Translations under genes and position numbers: made by a program
In this document: positions 9,441-18,031 of the stretch, one piece after another
Layout: every line of letters starts with the position of its first letter
Numbering within the stretch: the stretch's first letter is position 1
Notes under the pieces: generated by a model
Seen by the model: only the letters and a program-made list of their open reading frames with translations
What the model was told of the DNA's origin: nothing
Databases searched by the model: none
Source of the DNA: Alkalinema sp. FACHB-956
GTDB taxonomy: Bacteria > Cyanobacteriota > Cyanobacteriia > Leptolyngbyales > Leptolyngbyaceae
DNA: 64,000 nt
Reading direction: 5' to 3'
NCBI RefSeq assembly: GCF_014697025.1
Contig: NZ_JACJRC010000001.1
Location: 310,001-374,000 of the forward strand

Positions 9441-9556
9441 AACCAACAATGCAACCGCAATAGGAAAAACGATGAACTGATGCTTGCTTTAGCCTACCAA
9501 GGAACGATCGCCAAACCCGCCCATTTCCAGAAACTCACCATAGGAATTCCTGCTGC

Positions 9557-9627
9557 AAAACATTGGTGTTGCAAAACATTGGTGTTGCAAAACACGAACT
9601 CTACAAAACACGAACTCTGCAAAATTC
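9557..9627. repeat. Interleaved short tandem repeats
   Basis: The segment is built from TGCAAAACATTGGTGT (two copies), CAAAACACGAACTCT (two copies) and CTGCAAAAT (two copies), lying one after the other between two genes. All share a CAAAA core, which suggests successive slippage or duplication events. Confidence 0.8.
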
Positions 9628-9629
9628 TG

Positions 9630-9665
9630 CAAAATAAAGAGAGACCCACGATCGTGAATCTCTCC
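9630..9665 (-). terminator. Terminator of the minus-strand gene ending at 9715
   Basis: Read on the minus strand, GGAGAGATTCACGATCGTGGG and TCTCTC form a stem with an AGAGA/TCTCT base and a palindromic CACGATCGTG top, followed by TTTATTTT. Confidence 0.7.
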
Positions 9666-9714
9666 CCCAATTTCTAGCCGATAGAACCTAGGCCATCTCT
9701 CTAACGACGGATGG

Positions 9715-10077
9715 TTAGCGACGGATGTCCTTCGCCATATTCCGGAACATATCCATGCTGGTATCCAGTTTGCGCCGTTCTTGAGCTTCTTGGCTGCCAG
9801 CAGCACCATTCTCCGTAGCCTTCGAGGCTGCGGTAGAGCTAGCCGAAAAACTACCATTTTGGCTATTGAAAACCGTTTGGTCTGCTGCAGACACTTCTTT
9901 TACAATCTCAAACTCTTCGCCACCGGCACTCTTCGGGAATGTCCGACGGATCTTTTTGGACTGCCGCATATAGTCGGTATTACCCATGGATCGTGCAGCA
10001 TCATCATCCAAGAAAAAACTTTCCTTGGATTGAGGCTCTTGATCGTTATTTTTCCCAAATCCAAACAGACCTGCCAT
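9715..10077 (-). CDS. Conserved small hypothetical protein, Gly-Phe N-terminus
   Basis: 120 residues. The start MAGLFGFGKNN is followed by SFFLDDDAARSMGN, YMRQSKKIRRTFPK and a Ser/Ala-rich linker; the C-terminus is a charged helix (RRKLDTSMDMFRNMAKDIRR). No signal peptide or membrane helix is present. I believe proteins of this shape are widespread in cyanobacteria, but I know no function. It has its own terminator (9630-9665) and a plausible nitrogen-control promoter upstream (10216-10257), so it is probably transcribed alone. Confidence 0.75.
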   Translation of the reverse strand: MAGLFGFGKNNDQEPQSKESFFLDDDAARSMGNTDYMRQSKKIRRTFPKSAGGEEFEIVKEVSAADQTVFNSQNGSFSASSTAASKATENGAAGSQEAQERRKLDTSMDMFRNMAKDIRR

Positions 10078-10572
10078 GCAATCCTCTCCTACCCCGTATA
10101 AAAACTTGATTTAGTTTTGTAAAAATCTATTCTATCAAAAATTGCTTAACAATCACGTCAAAACTGTTCCCTGTCAGGAATTGGTGAATTAGGAAGCCCT
10201 TGCCGTTAAGCCAGAAATTTACATTTCTTGAGAATTCAATCTGTAATGTAAATTACATTTAACAACATTGCGAATTCCGCAATCATTGACGAGTGCAAAG
10301 CCGGGTCCAATCAACGCTGCATCGACCGTGTGATTTCTTAGCAAATCCCTAACTTATGTATCGATGTTCCTATTGACTCACGCCGAACTGCGAAAATTAA
10401 GTCATAGGTTAGACTTGCTTCCCTGGCTCCACCCCCTACAGTGCTAAGAGGATGCATAAGACACATAGAATTCAGGACTAGGTTCCCAGCATTCGTTCCA
10501 ACCTATTCTGGAATACTACGCATTTCCACTGAAGTTAAGCCCACCTGTCTTGTTTGGTGGAGGAGAACCATT
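10078..10572. other. Divergent intergenic region of about 495 bp
   Basis: No convincing gene. It holds the candidate NtcA promoter described separately and, near 10375, a TTGACT hexamer that could serve the pentapeptide-repeat gene. The segment just before 10573 has a strong ribosome-binding site (GGTGGAGGAGAACC). Confidence 0.6.
10216..10257 (-). promoter_or_regulatory. Candidate NtcA-activated promoter
   Basis: TGTA-N8-TACA, the full NtcA consensus, occupies 10242-10257. Read on the minus strand it is followed after 21 nt by TAAATT (10216-10221), which fits TAN3T. This is the canonical spacing of NtcA-dependent cyanobacterial promoters (20-24 nt) and points toward the 120-residue gene, with a leader of roughly 130 nt. 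On the plus strand no such -10 box is at the right distance. Regulation by nitrogen status is an inference from the motif alone. Confidence 0.45.
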
Positions 10573-11007
10573 ATGCGACGATCGGTGATTTATGCCATTA
10601 CACTGGCCTTTGCATTGCTGATGTCTACACCCGTGCGCGCAGCTGATCCGGATCAAGTCCAGAAGTTGCTAGAAACGGGCGAATGTCAGGGCTGTAACTT
10701 ATCAGGCGCAAACCTACGCCATGCCCATTTGATTGGAGCCGATTTGCGGGGAGCCAACCTAGAAGGGGCAGACTTGTCAGGTGCGAACTTGGAAGGAGCC
10801 GATTTGACGGGTGCCAATCTAGCACGGGCTAACATGGTGGGAACCTTTGCTACCAACGCGGATATGAGTGGCAGCAACCTGGCGCGGGCGGACTTGACCA
10901 ACGCGATCGTTTACAACGCAGAGACCCGAGGGGCTAACATTACGGGCTTAACCTTCCAGAATGCTCAACTCTACGGCAGCGGCATCAACGTCGGCGGCGG
11001 TGACTAG
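10573..11007 (+). CDS. Exported pentapeptide-repeat protein
   Basis: 144 residues from ATG 10573, chosen because GGAGGAGAACC lies just upstream and a signal peptide begins there (MRRSVIYAITLAFALLMS, cleaved at VRA-AD). After a short lead containing two Cys (ECQGC) come about ten A(D/N)LxG-type pentapeptides (LSGANLRHAHLIGADLRGAN and on), expected to form a right-handed quadrilateral beta helix. The family's roles are varied and often unknown. Here the signal peptide puts it in the periplasm or thylakoid lumen. Confidence 0.87.
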   Translation: MRRSVIYAITLAFALLMSTPVRAADPDQVQKLLETGECQGCNLSGANLRHAHLIGADLRGANLEGADLSGANLEGADLTGANLARANMVGTFATNADMSGSNLARADLTNAIVYNAETRGANITGLTFQNAQLYGSGINVGGGD

Positions 11008-11010
11008 GTG

Positions 11011-11085
11011 TCTGCCACGGTGGCTAAGTACTAGCTAATCTGCCACGGTAGCTCAGTACCAGCCAAGGTGACTAAGTGCTTACCC
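11011..11085. repeat. 28-bp imperfect tandem repeat after a stop codon
   Basis: Two 28-bp units (11011-11038 and 11039-11066), beginning TCTGCCACGGTGGCTAAGTA and TCTGCCACGGTAGCTCAGTA, are followed by a partial third copy. They lie directly downstream of the pentapeptide-repeat gene. Confidence 0.8.
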
Positions 11086-11215
11086 AAGTAACTCAATGGG
11101 TCACTAACATCTACCAAGAAGGAGCAGAGCTTGCCCGTCTCTGCCAGCTTCCCGACCTTTCTTCAACCGCACAATCTTCCCCTAAATGCCCCCTGCCCAT
11201 CTAAAAGACGAGAGC

Positions 11216-12160
11216 CTAGCCGCCCCATACCTTCTCTAGCACCGTCGAAGGTGCAATATCGGCCACTTGCCCAGTGGAGGACTTGATCGATAGGACGCGA
11301 TCGTTCTTGGGGAGCAACTTATTAGGATCCGCCTGACCCAGTAGCACTAAAGTAAATGCCTGGGACGCGATAGATAGGTGCATCGTATCGCTGTTCAGAC
11401 ACATGACTAGGCTGGCTCCAGTCAGCATTGCCACCAATTGCCCAAGATTATCTGGAGCGGTGATCTTAAGCCCTGGTAAGGCTTCCACAAGCAGCTTGAC
11501 CCAACTGTCATCCTCGGAGGTTTGTGCCAGCACCAAGGGTAACTCAGGCTGCTTTTTCTGAAAGTCTTGAAGAATCAGTCGCCAATTGTCAGCGGGGTAA
11601 ACACCATCAGCGGATTTGGCATCACCACAAACCACAACATAGCCCCCAGAAGCCAACCCCAGACGTTGCCGTTCTTGGTCAGCCCATTGCAGATCTTTGG
11701 CGGGCACACTGACTTTGAAATCGGGCAGTGGCGTACTGAGATCCATGCCCTGCACCAGATCGTGGTAGGTCTGGGCGAGGTACTGATTGCCCTTGTAAGG
11801 GATCGATCGCGTGAGGAAGAGCTCACCCGCTCCTCCCGCAAACCCAACCCGATTTGGAATCCCACTCAACCAGAGGAGAAACCCCACTGACCATCGGTTA
11901 TCCAGGGTAATCGCAGCTTCATATTCCCGATCGCGCACCGTTCCCAGCAAGTTACCCCAGTCGGCTAGACTGTTCCTCGCCTGAAAGTCGAACGCAATTA
12001 CTTCATTGACTGACTTGGAAACTCGGTAGGCTTCCTTAGCTCTAGGCTCAACGACTACATCAATCTGAGCTTCGGGATAGCGTTTTTTCAAATCATCGAT
12101 CGTTGGAAAAAAGAGGATTTGATCACCGATTTCACCGGGAACAAGAGCAAGGATTCTCAT
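11216..12160 (-). CDS. Glycosyltransferase family 9 (heptosyltransferase-like)
   Basis: 314 residues. The GT9 features are an N-terminal LALVPGEIGDQILFFPTIDDL (nucleotide-fold start with a GEIGD loop), a central VVVCGDAKSADGVYP at the start of the second Rossmann domain, and NSDTMHLSIASQAFTLVLLG, the conserved donor-binding segment. GT9 enzymes add ADP-heptose or related sugars to lipopolysaccharide cores. Many cyanobacteria lack heptose but keep GT9 paralogues for other surface glycans. It is 162 nt downstream of the HlyD-type gene on the same strand. Confidence 0.86.
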   Translation of the reverse strand: MRILALVPGEIGDQILFFPTIDDLKKRYPEAQIDVVVEPRAKEAYRVSKSVNEVIAFDFQARNSLADWGNLLGTVRDREYEAAITLDNRWSVGFLLWLSGIPNRVGFAGGAGELFLTRSIPYKGNQYLAQTYHDLVQGMDLSTPLPDFKVSVPAKDLQWADQERQRLGLASGGYVVVCGDAKSADGVYPADNWRLILQDFQKKQPELPLVLAQTSEDDSWVKLLVEALPGLKITAPDNLGQLVAMLTGASLVMCLNSDTMHLSIASQAFTLVLLGQADPNKLLPKNDRVLSIKSSTGQVADIAPSTVLEKVWGG

Positions 12161-12321
12161 AAAAAAATGCTTTACACGTCTACCCGCTCCTTATTCTATG
12201 GGAATTCTATGGGATTTTTGCAAAGAGAAGTCGTGATTTCCTAGACAAATGTAGGGATAATTGCTCATCCCTGCACCCATCACCCTGCTGATGACCGGAC
12301 TGACGACCGGATTCAGACTGA

Positions 12322-13812
12322 TTACCGTACCGAGAATGCTTCGTTAAAGCGTTTGGTAATGGGTTCAGTGATGAAGCTAAGAACCGATTTCTTGCGGGTC
12401 ACAATTTCTGCGGTGGCGGCCATCCCAGGGGTAAAAGCCACATCCCGCCCCCGCACCTTGATGGAAGACTGCTTGAGCCGAACCTTACAGGGGAAGACCG
12501 GGCCAATATCCCGTCCACTCTCATCCTTCTCAACGATCGCATCGGGGCTGATCTGAACCAATGTCCCTTCAACAATGCCAAATTCCTGGTAGGGGAAGGT
12601 CGCAAATTTGACTTTGACGTTCACTTCCTCCTTTTGCTCGAATTTTTGCAGGATAAACCCAATGTCCCGATTGAGGATCTTGGCCTCTAAGACTAAGTCT
12701 TGGTTTTTCGGCAGCACCCGCAGAATTTCTTCCCCCTGCTGAATCGGCCCTTGGGTCACCTTCACGTCATAAATCGTGCCGTCAAAGGGGGCTGTGATCG
12801 TTTCACGATCGTTTTGTTGCTTCTTGGCGACTTCCAATTCCCCTTGCTTCTTCGTCAGTTCCTGCCGTTGCAGAGTCAGCTGCGTCAGGACTTCCCCTTG
12901 GCGCTGCGGGGCGATCCCCGCTGCGGTACTTCTCGCCCCCTCAAAGGCTTGTTGGGCTTGCAATATCCGTTCAGCTTGGGCTTCAATTTCCTTTTCTAAA
13001 CTGACGATCTGGTTCTGAGCCTCCACAATTTGATTGCTGGCATTGGTGACTTGGTTGCTGGCATTGGTCACCTGATCCACCGCGTTCAAATATTCGATGT
13101 GGGGAACAGCCTGATCTTCGTTTAAAGTGCGCAGTCGGGATTCCTTTTCCCTAGCAGTGGCCAGGTTCCGTTCTGCGTTCTGCTTGCTGATCTGCGCATT
13201 GGCTAAGGTTGCTCTCGCGTTGGCTAGGTTTTCGCGAAACCGTTCTAGGCGAGATTGCCCTTCCCCGATCGTGGCGAGTTGGCGATTGGCTTCGGCGTTG
13301 GCAGCCGATTGTTTTTCCTGAAGTTCCCGCTGCCGTGCTAGAAGAAGCTGGCTTTGTTCGGCATTAGCGGCTGTCACTTGCCCTCGGCTTTCCGCTTCCA
13401 ACCGAGCAATATTCTCTTGAATTTTGGCGACTTCTTTCTCTAAACTTTCCACACTGGTTTCCGCAACCCCAGGATCCACTTCCACTAGTACCTCATCCTT
13501 GGTGACGGTTTGTCCCGGCTGGACGGCAACCCGCGATACACTTCCTGCACTCAATGCCCGCAGGGGGCGCACTTCAGTAAAGGGAACCAGCTTGCCTTGG
13601 GCCGTTGCAACTTCGTCAATCAAGCTAAAGTGAGCCCAACCGATCGCGCTCAAGGTCAGTACACTAATTCCCCCTGCTAACAAGCGGGTATACAGTGGTG
13701 GCAGTTCCTGGACGGCTTTGCCCAACTCGTAGGAAAGCTTATCTTCTGGATTCGCAAGTTGCTGCTTCAGTTGTCGGGACTGGGCAGGCGTGGCTGAGAG
13801 AGAGACTTTCAT
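12322..13812 (-). CDS. HlyD-family periplasmic adaptor (membrane fusion protein)
   Basis: 496 residues. One N-terminal membrane helix (about residues 42-62) anchors it in the inner membrane. A lipoyl-like half (ALSAGSVSRVAVQPGQTV) is interrupted by a long coiled-coil hairpin (about residues 115-325, rich in Glu/Gln/Ala, with internal repeats such as NQVTNASNQVTNASNQ). The second lipoyl half (ITAPFDGTIYDVKVTQG) and a C-terminal beta-barrel with GMAATAEIVTRKKSVLSFI follow. Such proteins bridge an ABC exporter and a TolC-like channel for type I secretion. No ABC transporter or TolC gene is in the neighbourhood, so its partner must be encoded elsewhere. Confidence 0.9.
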   Translation of the reverse strand: MKVSLSATPAQSRQLKQQLANPEDKLSYELGKAVQELPPLYTRLLAGGISVLTLSAIGWAHFSLIDEVATAQGKLVPFTEVRPLRALSAGSVSRVAVQPGQTVTKDEVLVEVDPGVAETSVESLEKEVAKIQENIARLEAESRGQVTAANAEQSQLLLARQRELQEKQSAANAEANRQLATIGEGQSRLERFRENLANARATLANAQISKQNAERNLATAREKESRLRTLNEDQAVPHIEYLNAVDQVTNASNQVTNASNQIVEAQNQIVSLEKEIEAQAERILQAQQAFEGARSTAAGIAPQRQGEVLTQLTLQRQELTKKQGELEVAKKQQNDRETITAPFDGTIYDVKVTQGPIQQGEEILRVLPKNQDLVLEAKILNRDIGFILQKFEQKEEVNVKVKFATFPYQEFGIVEGTLVQISPDAIVEKDESGRDIGPVFPCKVRLKQSSIKVRGRDVAFTPGMAATAEIVTRKKSVLSFITEPITKRFNEAFSVR

Positions 13813-14225
13813 AGAATTGCCGGGATCGTTTTGGGGGACTAATGAAGTTGGGGGACGGGTGAGTCTTTGGAGTTGAGATGTTGGAGGCTTTAGCTTCCAG
13901 GTTAATCTACCTTCGCTGCTAGGATACCCACTTTTGAAGAAAAAAATGTTGGCCTGAGACTGGACTCAGTGGCAGGTTGCTAGAACCCCAATGAATCATC
14001 TCAATTCCATGATCATAATCTGGGATCCGCTCGCTTTGCCCAGCGGGAGCCTGCCCAACAAAACCCAGAAGCCTGTCTAATCAACCCTGTCTCATCAACG
14101 AAATGAGGCGGTGATCAGGAAATCAAAGCAAGGGAGGCACGATCGACGATCGTGCCTCCCTTCCAACGCAACTATTCAGTCTGAATCCCGCATTAGTCCG
14201 TCAAGTTGTGCTCAACCACACAGGC
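13813..14225. other. Intergenic region of 413 bp
   Basis: Contains the terminator at 14130-14162 and presumably the promoter of the HlyD-type gene. I see no gene or other structured element. Confidence 0.55.
14130..14162 (-). terminator. Strong hairpin downstream of the DUF6679-type gene
   Basis: AAGGGAGGCACGATCG (14130-14145) and its exact complement (14147-14162) form a near-perfect palindrome. On the minus strand it is followed by GCTTTGATTT, a weak T tract. It may also act as a block on the other strand. Confidence 0.65.
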
Positions 14226-14540
14226 TTAGGACTCATTGGATTCTGACGATGGCTGATTCGACAACTGCTCTGCTTCTGGACAATCATCAGAGACAAGGGG
14301 ATCGACATTGCCTTTTGGCACCGATGCTAATTTTTGGGTCACAGCCCCAATGCTTTCTAGGCGAACCATTTCTTCCCAGGAACAAACTTCGTCTTCTTCC
14401 TCCGTTTCGTACCGTAGGGTGACGAGATCGCCCTCAATATCCAAAATTCGGGCGCGCTCAATCCAGCGTTGCTGATCCCGCAGAAAAATCCAAACTTCTC
14501 GTCCATCGCAGCAAAGTTGATAAATTTTGCGGTGCAACAT
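14226..14540 (-). CDS. DUF6679-family small protein
   Basis: 104 residues. The N-terminal 75 residues are the conserved part: MLHRKIYQLCCDGREVWIF, then RARILDIEGDLVTLRYE, EVCSWEEMVRLESIG. The C-terminal 30 residues are acidic and low in complexity. The beta-rich conserved part looks like a small Sm- or Tudor-like barrel, but that is a guess. To my knowledge it is conserved across cyanobacteria without an assigned function. It has its own terminator (14130-14162). Confidence 0.78.
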   Translation of the reverse strand: MLHRKIYQLCCDGREVWIFLRDQQRWIERARILDIEGDLVTLRYETEEEDEVCSWEEMVRLESIGAVTQKLASVPKGNVDPLVSDDCPEAEQLSNQPSSESNES

Positions 14541-15376
14541 GGTGTTTCTCCTGAGACAATCATTCTCAAAGGTCTAGGGATAGATCCATCCATCACATCA
14601 TGGAACTGACTGGAGTCTATCAGAGAGGGACCGGATATTCTACTGCACTCCCGTCTCCTCAAAGCGATCGAACCTCCTATTCACTCATACACAAACCTCT
14701 CCGAAAATCTCGATAAAACGGGCTCAAAAGTTCCTCAATGGCTAGAACTCTTTCCGTCGGCAAGGTCGATCGAGACCGTTGAACCACCCACTTGAGCTGG
14801 GTGCGGAGAAGCGTTGAAATGGGAGGATAGAAATTCTTCACTAAGCAAATAGCCATTCCAAACAACATTGGATCCTAAAAGACTCGGCTGAAAGAACAGC
14901 GCTTAAACCTTAGAGCCATGACCCAAAAGTGAATCACACAAACCTTGGATCCGTTATTAAACGTGCAGAAAGAGCAAGCTACAGAACTTTTTAGGGCTCT
15001 TTACAACTGCAAAATTTGAAGCTTTAACCGCCGAGATGCTGTCGGTACAAAACTGTACAAGCAAGGGTGAAGGAACCCGCAGCGCCAATTAAACTCGGTC
15101 AGTATAGTCATGCTGAGATACGAGGAATGCTCCAAGAACCTACCAAAGACTAGAAAGGCAATTTCCCTGGCCCAATTTACGAATGAGCTACCTAATAAGC
15201 TACGTAAAGTGATCCATTCGTTTCACCTCCAGGTTACCCCCCATTCTAGCGATTGTCAGGTCAATCTGCGGCCTTCATGAATAAATTTGTTCATAAATTT
15301 TGTTCCTAGATGTTGTTTATAAGGGGGTTCGTACCATCTACGATGCTTGGATCAGGGATCCTGACTATCCGCCAGG
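14541..15376. other. Long intergenic region of about 836 bp
   Basis: Apart from a weak 63-codon frame (14677-14868, minus) I see no convincing gene. Small features: a tandem AATAAATTTGTTC / ATAAATTTTGTTC at about 15277-15304, an inverted GTACA/TGTAC at 15045-15058, and a TCAGG/CCTGA hairpin at 15352-15364 just past the end of the minus-strand gene. Confidence 0.5.
14677..14868 (-). CDS. Possible small protein, 63 residues
   Basis: The frame encodes a short hydrophobic start (MLFGMAICLVKNFYPP) and a basic amphipathic C-terminal half (ERVLAIEELLSPFYRDFRRG). An AGGA lies very close to the ATG. The composition is protein-like and the rest of the region is empty, but there is no recognisable family, so this is a tentative call. 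Confidence 0.3.
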   Translation of the reverse strand: MLFGMAICLVKNFYPPISTLLRTQLKWVVQRSRSTLPTERVLAIEELLSPFYRDFRRGLCMSE

Positions 15377-16900
15377 TCAGGGCAGCCACTGAGGATGAAT
15401 TCCTGCAAACGGGAGGGATTGGGGTTCTAAAGCTTGCTTGGGATCACTCGCTAAGGGCAACAGCCATAGCTGTCCTGTTTTGGCCGTTGGTTCCCCGTTG
15501 GGAGAAGGCTTCACCGTTTGGTCAAATAATAGAGCTACTCCATCGGGCGCAAGGCTGACTTTGACTTCCCGTTGATTGGGCAACTTGAGCAACGGGTACA
15601 ACGCCTCATTCGGGTTCTTGGCGGTTTGGGCGGTTTTGAGATCGATCGCCGCTAGGTAGGGTTGTTCCTGATAGGTTTCACCGGGAATCAGTTCCGTTAA
15701 TAGACAGTAGAGAATCTGTTTGGTGGGATCAAAAATTGCATTCAGAATCGATCCCGTGGTTTGCAGAATTTCCTTTTCCCCTTGACCTGTGACCAGAAAC
15801 AACGATCGCGTGTAGTTCTTATTAAACTTCACCATAGCCGCAGCGGTATTATCCCGGGCTAAGCCCAGCACGTTGCCAAATTTAGGTAAGAAGCTGGGTG
15901 CTTCCGCCCCCTCTTGCAGTGGCAGAACCGAGAGTCCTTCTCCCTGGGCCAGAATCATAGATTGACTGTCAGCAGTAATCAAAAAGTCGCCACCGGGTTG
16001 GTCGAGTTTAATGGGTGCTGGAGCTGTGCCCGATCGCAGAATCCAGGGTTCAGACTGTCCCTGATTTTTGCGGCTGACTCGCTGCACGACGATCGTCCGT
16101 CCATCGGGAGACAGGTCAAATTTCAAGTTTTGGTAGTCCTGATTGTCCAGAACTTCAAGAACCTGCCCTGCATCCCCAGGGCTATAGGGGAGATCACTCG
16201 CCTGCGGGTCGGACGCTGTCGGAGCATTGACCCGCAACCCCGTTGTGACGGTATAGAGCTTTTGCTCCACAAGGGGGACTGGATTATTGTTCGCTTGAGC
16301 CGCTGCTGGGGCTCGATCGACCGCTGAAAACAGGATGCGATCGGCCATGGGATAGGGCTTGAAGTCAAAGACCGTCAGATTAGACGGTGTCAAAAGACGT
16401 TTTTCCGTTTTGGTCAGGTTATAGAGCACCAAGCGTCCCGCCTCTTCTCCTTCCGTTCCCACATAGGCAAAAACCCGATCGCGGGTGCGAAAGGTGGCGC
16501 TGAAAGGTTGCATCTTGGCATGGTAGGTCCCCTGCTGAAACCGATCCTGGGCATCCTGCAATTGGAGTTGAAACGCTTCGCCATAGGGTGCGGGAAAGTT
16601 AAGCGTGTAAACCATGCGTCGGCCTGCCCAACTGATCCGACCGGGTAAGGATGGGGTAATCTTCAAATTGTTGACCACGCTCTCATGATCCATGGGACGG
16701 CTGAAGTTCAGCACAAACGCAGTGTCCATTGCGCCCACTTCCCGATCGTGCCAGTTAAACTCCCGCACGCGAGGCGCGCCCCGATCGCCCGCGAACAGCA
16801 GTACGCCAATCACAAGCACCAATGCCGCAATCAAGGCCACTGCCAACCGATCAAGGGGGTGCCCAAAACGGCGTGGAACTGGGGCAGGCATCTGCATCAT
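15377..16900 (-). CDS. Membrane-anchored Ig-like (Big_5) and beta-propeller protein
   Basis: 507 residues. One N-terminal membrane helix (about residues 18-38, LAVALIAALVLVIGVLLF) is followed by an SbsA-type Ig-like domain with VLNFSRPMDHESVVNNLKIT and RMVYTLNFPAPY. The remainder is a series of beta strands with TolB/WD40-like blades (RILFSAVDRAP, NLKFDLSPDGRTIVVQRVSR, KVSLAPDGVALLFDQ). It should face the periplasm. Cyanobacteria commonly carry one such gene; I know no function. The location next to the FHA-domain gene on the opposite strand gives no clear hint. Confidence 0.75.
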   Translation of the reverse strand: MMQMPAPVPRRFGHPLDRLAVALIAALVLVIGVLLFAGDRGAPRVREFNWHDREVGAMDTAFVLNFSRPMDHESVVNNLKITPSLPGRISWAGRRMVYTLNFPAPYGEAFQLQLQDAQDRFQQGTYHAKMQPFSATFRTRDRVFAYVGTEGEEAGRLVLYNLTKTEKRLLTPSNLTVFDFKPYPMADRILFSAVDRAPAAAQANNNPVPLVEQKLYTVTTGLRVNAPTASDPQASDLPYSPGDAGQVLEVLDNQDYQNLKFDLSPDGRTIVVQRVSRKNQGQSEPWILRSGTAPAPIKLDQPGGDFLITADSQSMILAQGEGLSVLPLQEGAEAPSFLPKFGNVLGLARDNTAAAMVKFNKNYTRSLFLVTGQGEKEILQTTGSILNAIFDPTKQILYCLLTELIPGETYQEQPYLAAIDLKTAQTAKNPNEALYPLLKLPNQREVKVSLAPDGVALLFDQTVKPSPNGEPTAKTGQLWLLPLASDPKQALEPQSLPFAGIHPQWLP

Positions 16901-17248
16901 AGCAATTGACCCTTCTCTACTTTATGCGGGGTACGCCGTCTATTCTAGACGGTCAAGGATTGCTAAACGGTCAAGGATGACAGAACCGGCATGGACTAGT
17001 CCCCAGAGCACAGCATTAGATCACGGCATTGAAGGCTGCTAAAGGAAATGCTGCTAAAGGTTGAAAAAGACCATTTTACACTGAAAAACAAATAAAAATA
17101 ATCGAAAAAATCACGAAATTATGGGAGTTAGATCGTTATTTCGTCCGTAGCACTGGGGCACTCTAAGCAGGAATGTCCTTCCATGGCATTTGTTTAGATG
17201 ATGACTCCCAATAATGACATTCTCCAAATCATTTAAGGAGAGATTTCC
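16901..17248. other. Divergent intergenic region of 348 bp
   Basis: Two small tandem duplications are present: ACGGTCAAGGAT repeated at about 16950-16978 and GCTGCTAAAGG repeated at about 17034-17060. An A-rich stretch (17080-17120) and a good ribosome-binding site (TTAAGGAGAG) before 17249 complete it. No gene is seen. Confidence 0.6.
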
Positions 17249-17953
17249 ATGAGTTTAGATCCGCACTCTCCTGATGTTTTTCTATCCCCCTTTGACTCAG
17301 CTTCCCTCAATATTGACTCCCTTGTCAGCGAAATTGAAGCCATTGCCTCCGTGCAAGCTGCCAACTATGAAAATCTGGATGGGTTAGAAGACTCCGACGA
17401 AGTTCTGTCCCACCGAATTGCGACCTTTGTCATGGACGATGGCACAGGTCAACCTGATAGTGACTCTACCCGTTATCACCTGGATGTGCCGCGACCTAAA
17501 TATGTGCAAGGGGTGCTGCGAGGTCAGCAAGCCTACCTCATTACCAATCTCTTAGGAGAAGGATCCCGTACCTTAATTCAGCCGCAGATGGTGTGGACGA
17601 TCGGCCGCAACCGAGAAGCTGCGATGCCCATGCGCGATCGGATGATGTCGCGCCGCCATGCCGTCCTCATGTTTACCCGTCGAGAAGGCTTTTATCTAGT
17701 TGACCTTAACAGCATGAACGGATCCTTCGTGAATGGCATTCGAGTAGAAAACCGCTGCTTACTGAAGGATGGCGACTTTATTCAAGTCGGCAACACTGAG
17801 TTTTTCTTCTTCGTCAGTGGTAGCTACCGCTCCCTCGAAGCTCTCCATCCAGAAATTTTGACGCGATTGATTCATCCCACCACAAAAGCGAGTACCCATG
17901 TGGATTACTCAGAAATTCGCGAGGAAATTTCCTTTAACTTAAATCTCAACTAA
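17249..17953 (+). CDS. FHA-domain protein
   Basis: 234 residues. An acidic N-terminal region is followed by a forkhead-associated domain (about residues 112-190) with the phosphothreonine-binding signature: IGRNREAAMPMRDRMMSRRHA (GR, then S-R-R-H), LVDLNSMNGSFVNGIRV and LKDGDFIQVGNTEF. The protein should bind a phosphothreonine peptide in the cytoplasm, probably on a Ser/Thr kinase target; no kinase gene is adjacent. A clear AAGGAG precedes the ATG. Confidence 0.88.
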   Translation: MSLDPHSPDVFLSPFDSASLNIDSLVSEIEAIASVQAANYENLDGLEDSDEVLSHRIATFVMDDGTGQPDSDSTRYHLDVPRPKYVQGVLRGQQAYLITNLLGEGSRTLIQPQMVWTIGRNREAAMPMRDRMMSRRHAVLMFTRREGFYLVDLNSMNGSFVNGIRVENRCLLKDGDFIQVGNTEFFFFVSGSYRSLEALHPEILTRLIHPTTKASTHVDYSEIREEISFNLNLN

Positions 17954-17990
17954 GGATCTCCACTCACAGACCGACTGAACGCGGTAAACT

Positions 17991-18031
17991 AGTCCAGTTG
18001 CCTAATTGCTGATTACAAGCTGCACTGGACT
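17991..18031 (+). promoter_or_regulatory. Inverted repeat abutting the glyS start codon
   Basis: AGTCCAGT (17991-17998) and ACTGGACT (18024-18031) are exact complements; the second arm ends at the base before the ATG. The hairpin would cover the ribosome landing site of glyS, where no standard Shine-Dalgarno sequence is visible. A role in translation control is possible but unproven. Confidence 0.4.

Noticed and set aside
15040-15120. Possible small RNA or regulatory palindrome in the long gap after the DUF6679-type gene
   Set aside because: Only short inverted repeats (GTACA/TGTAC) and no extended structure or terminator.
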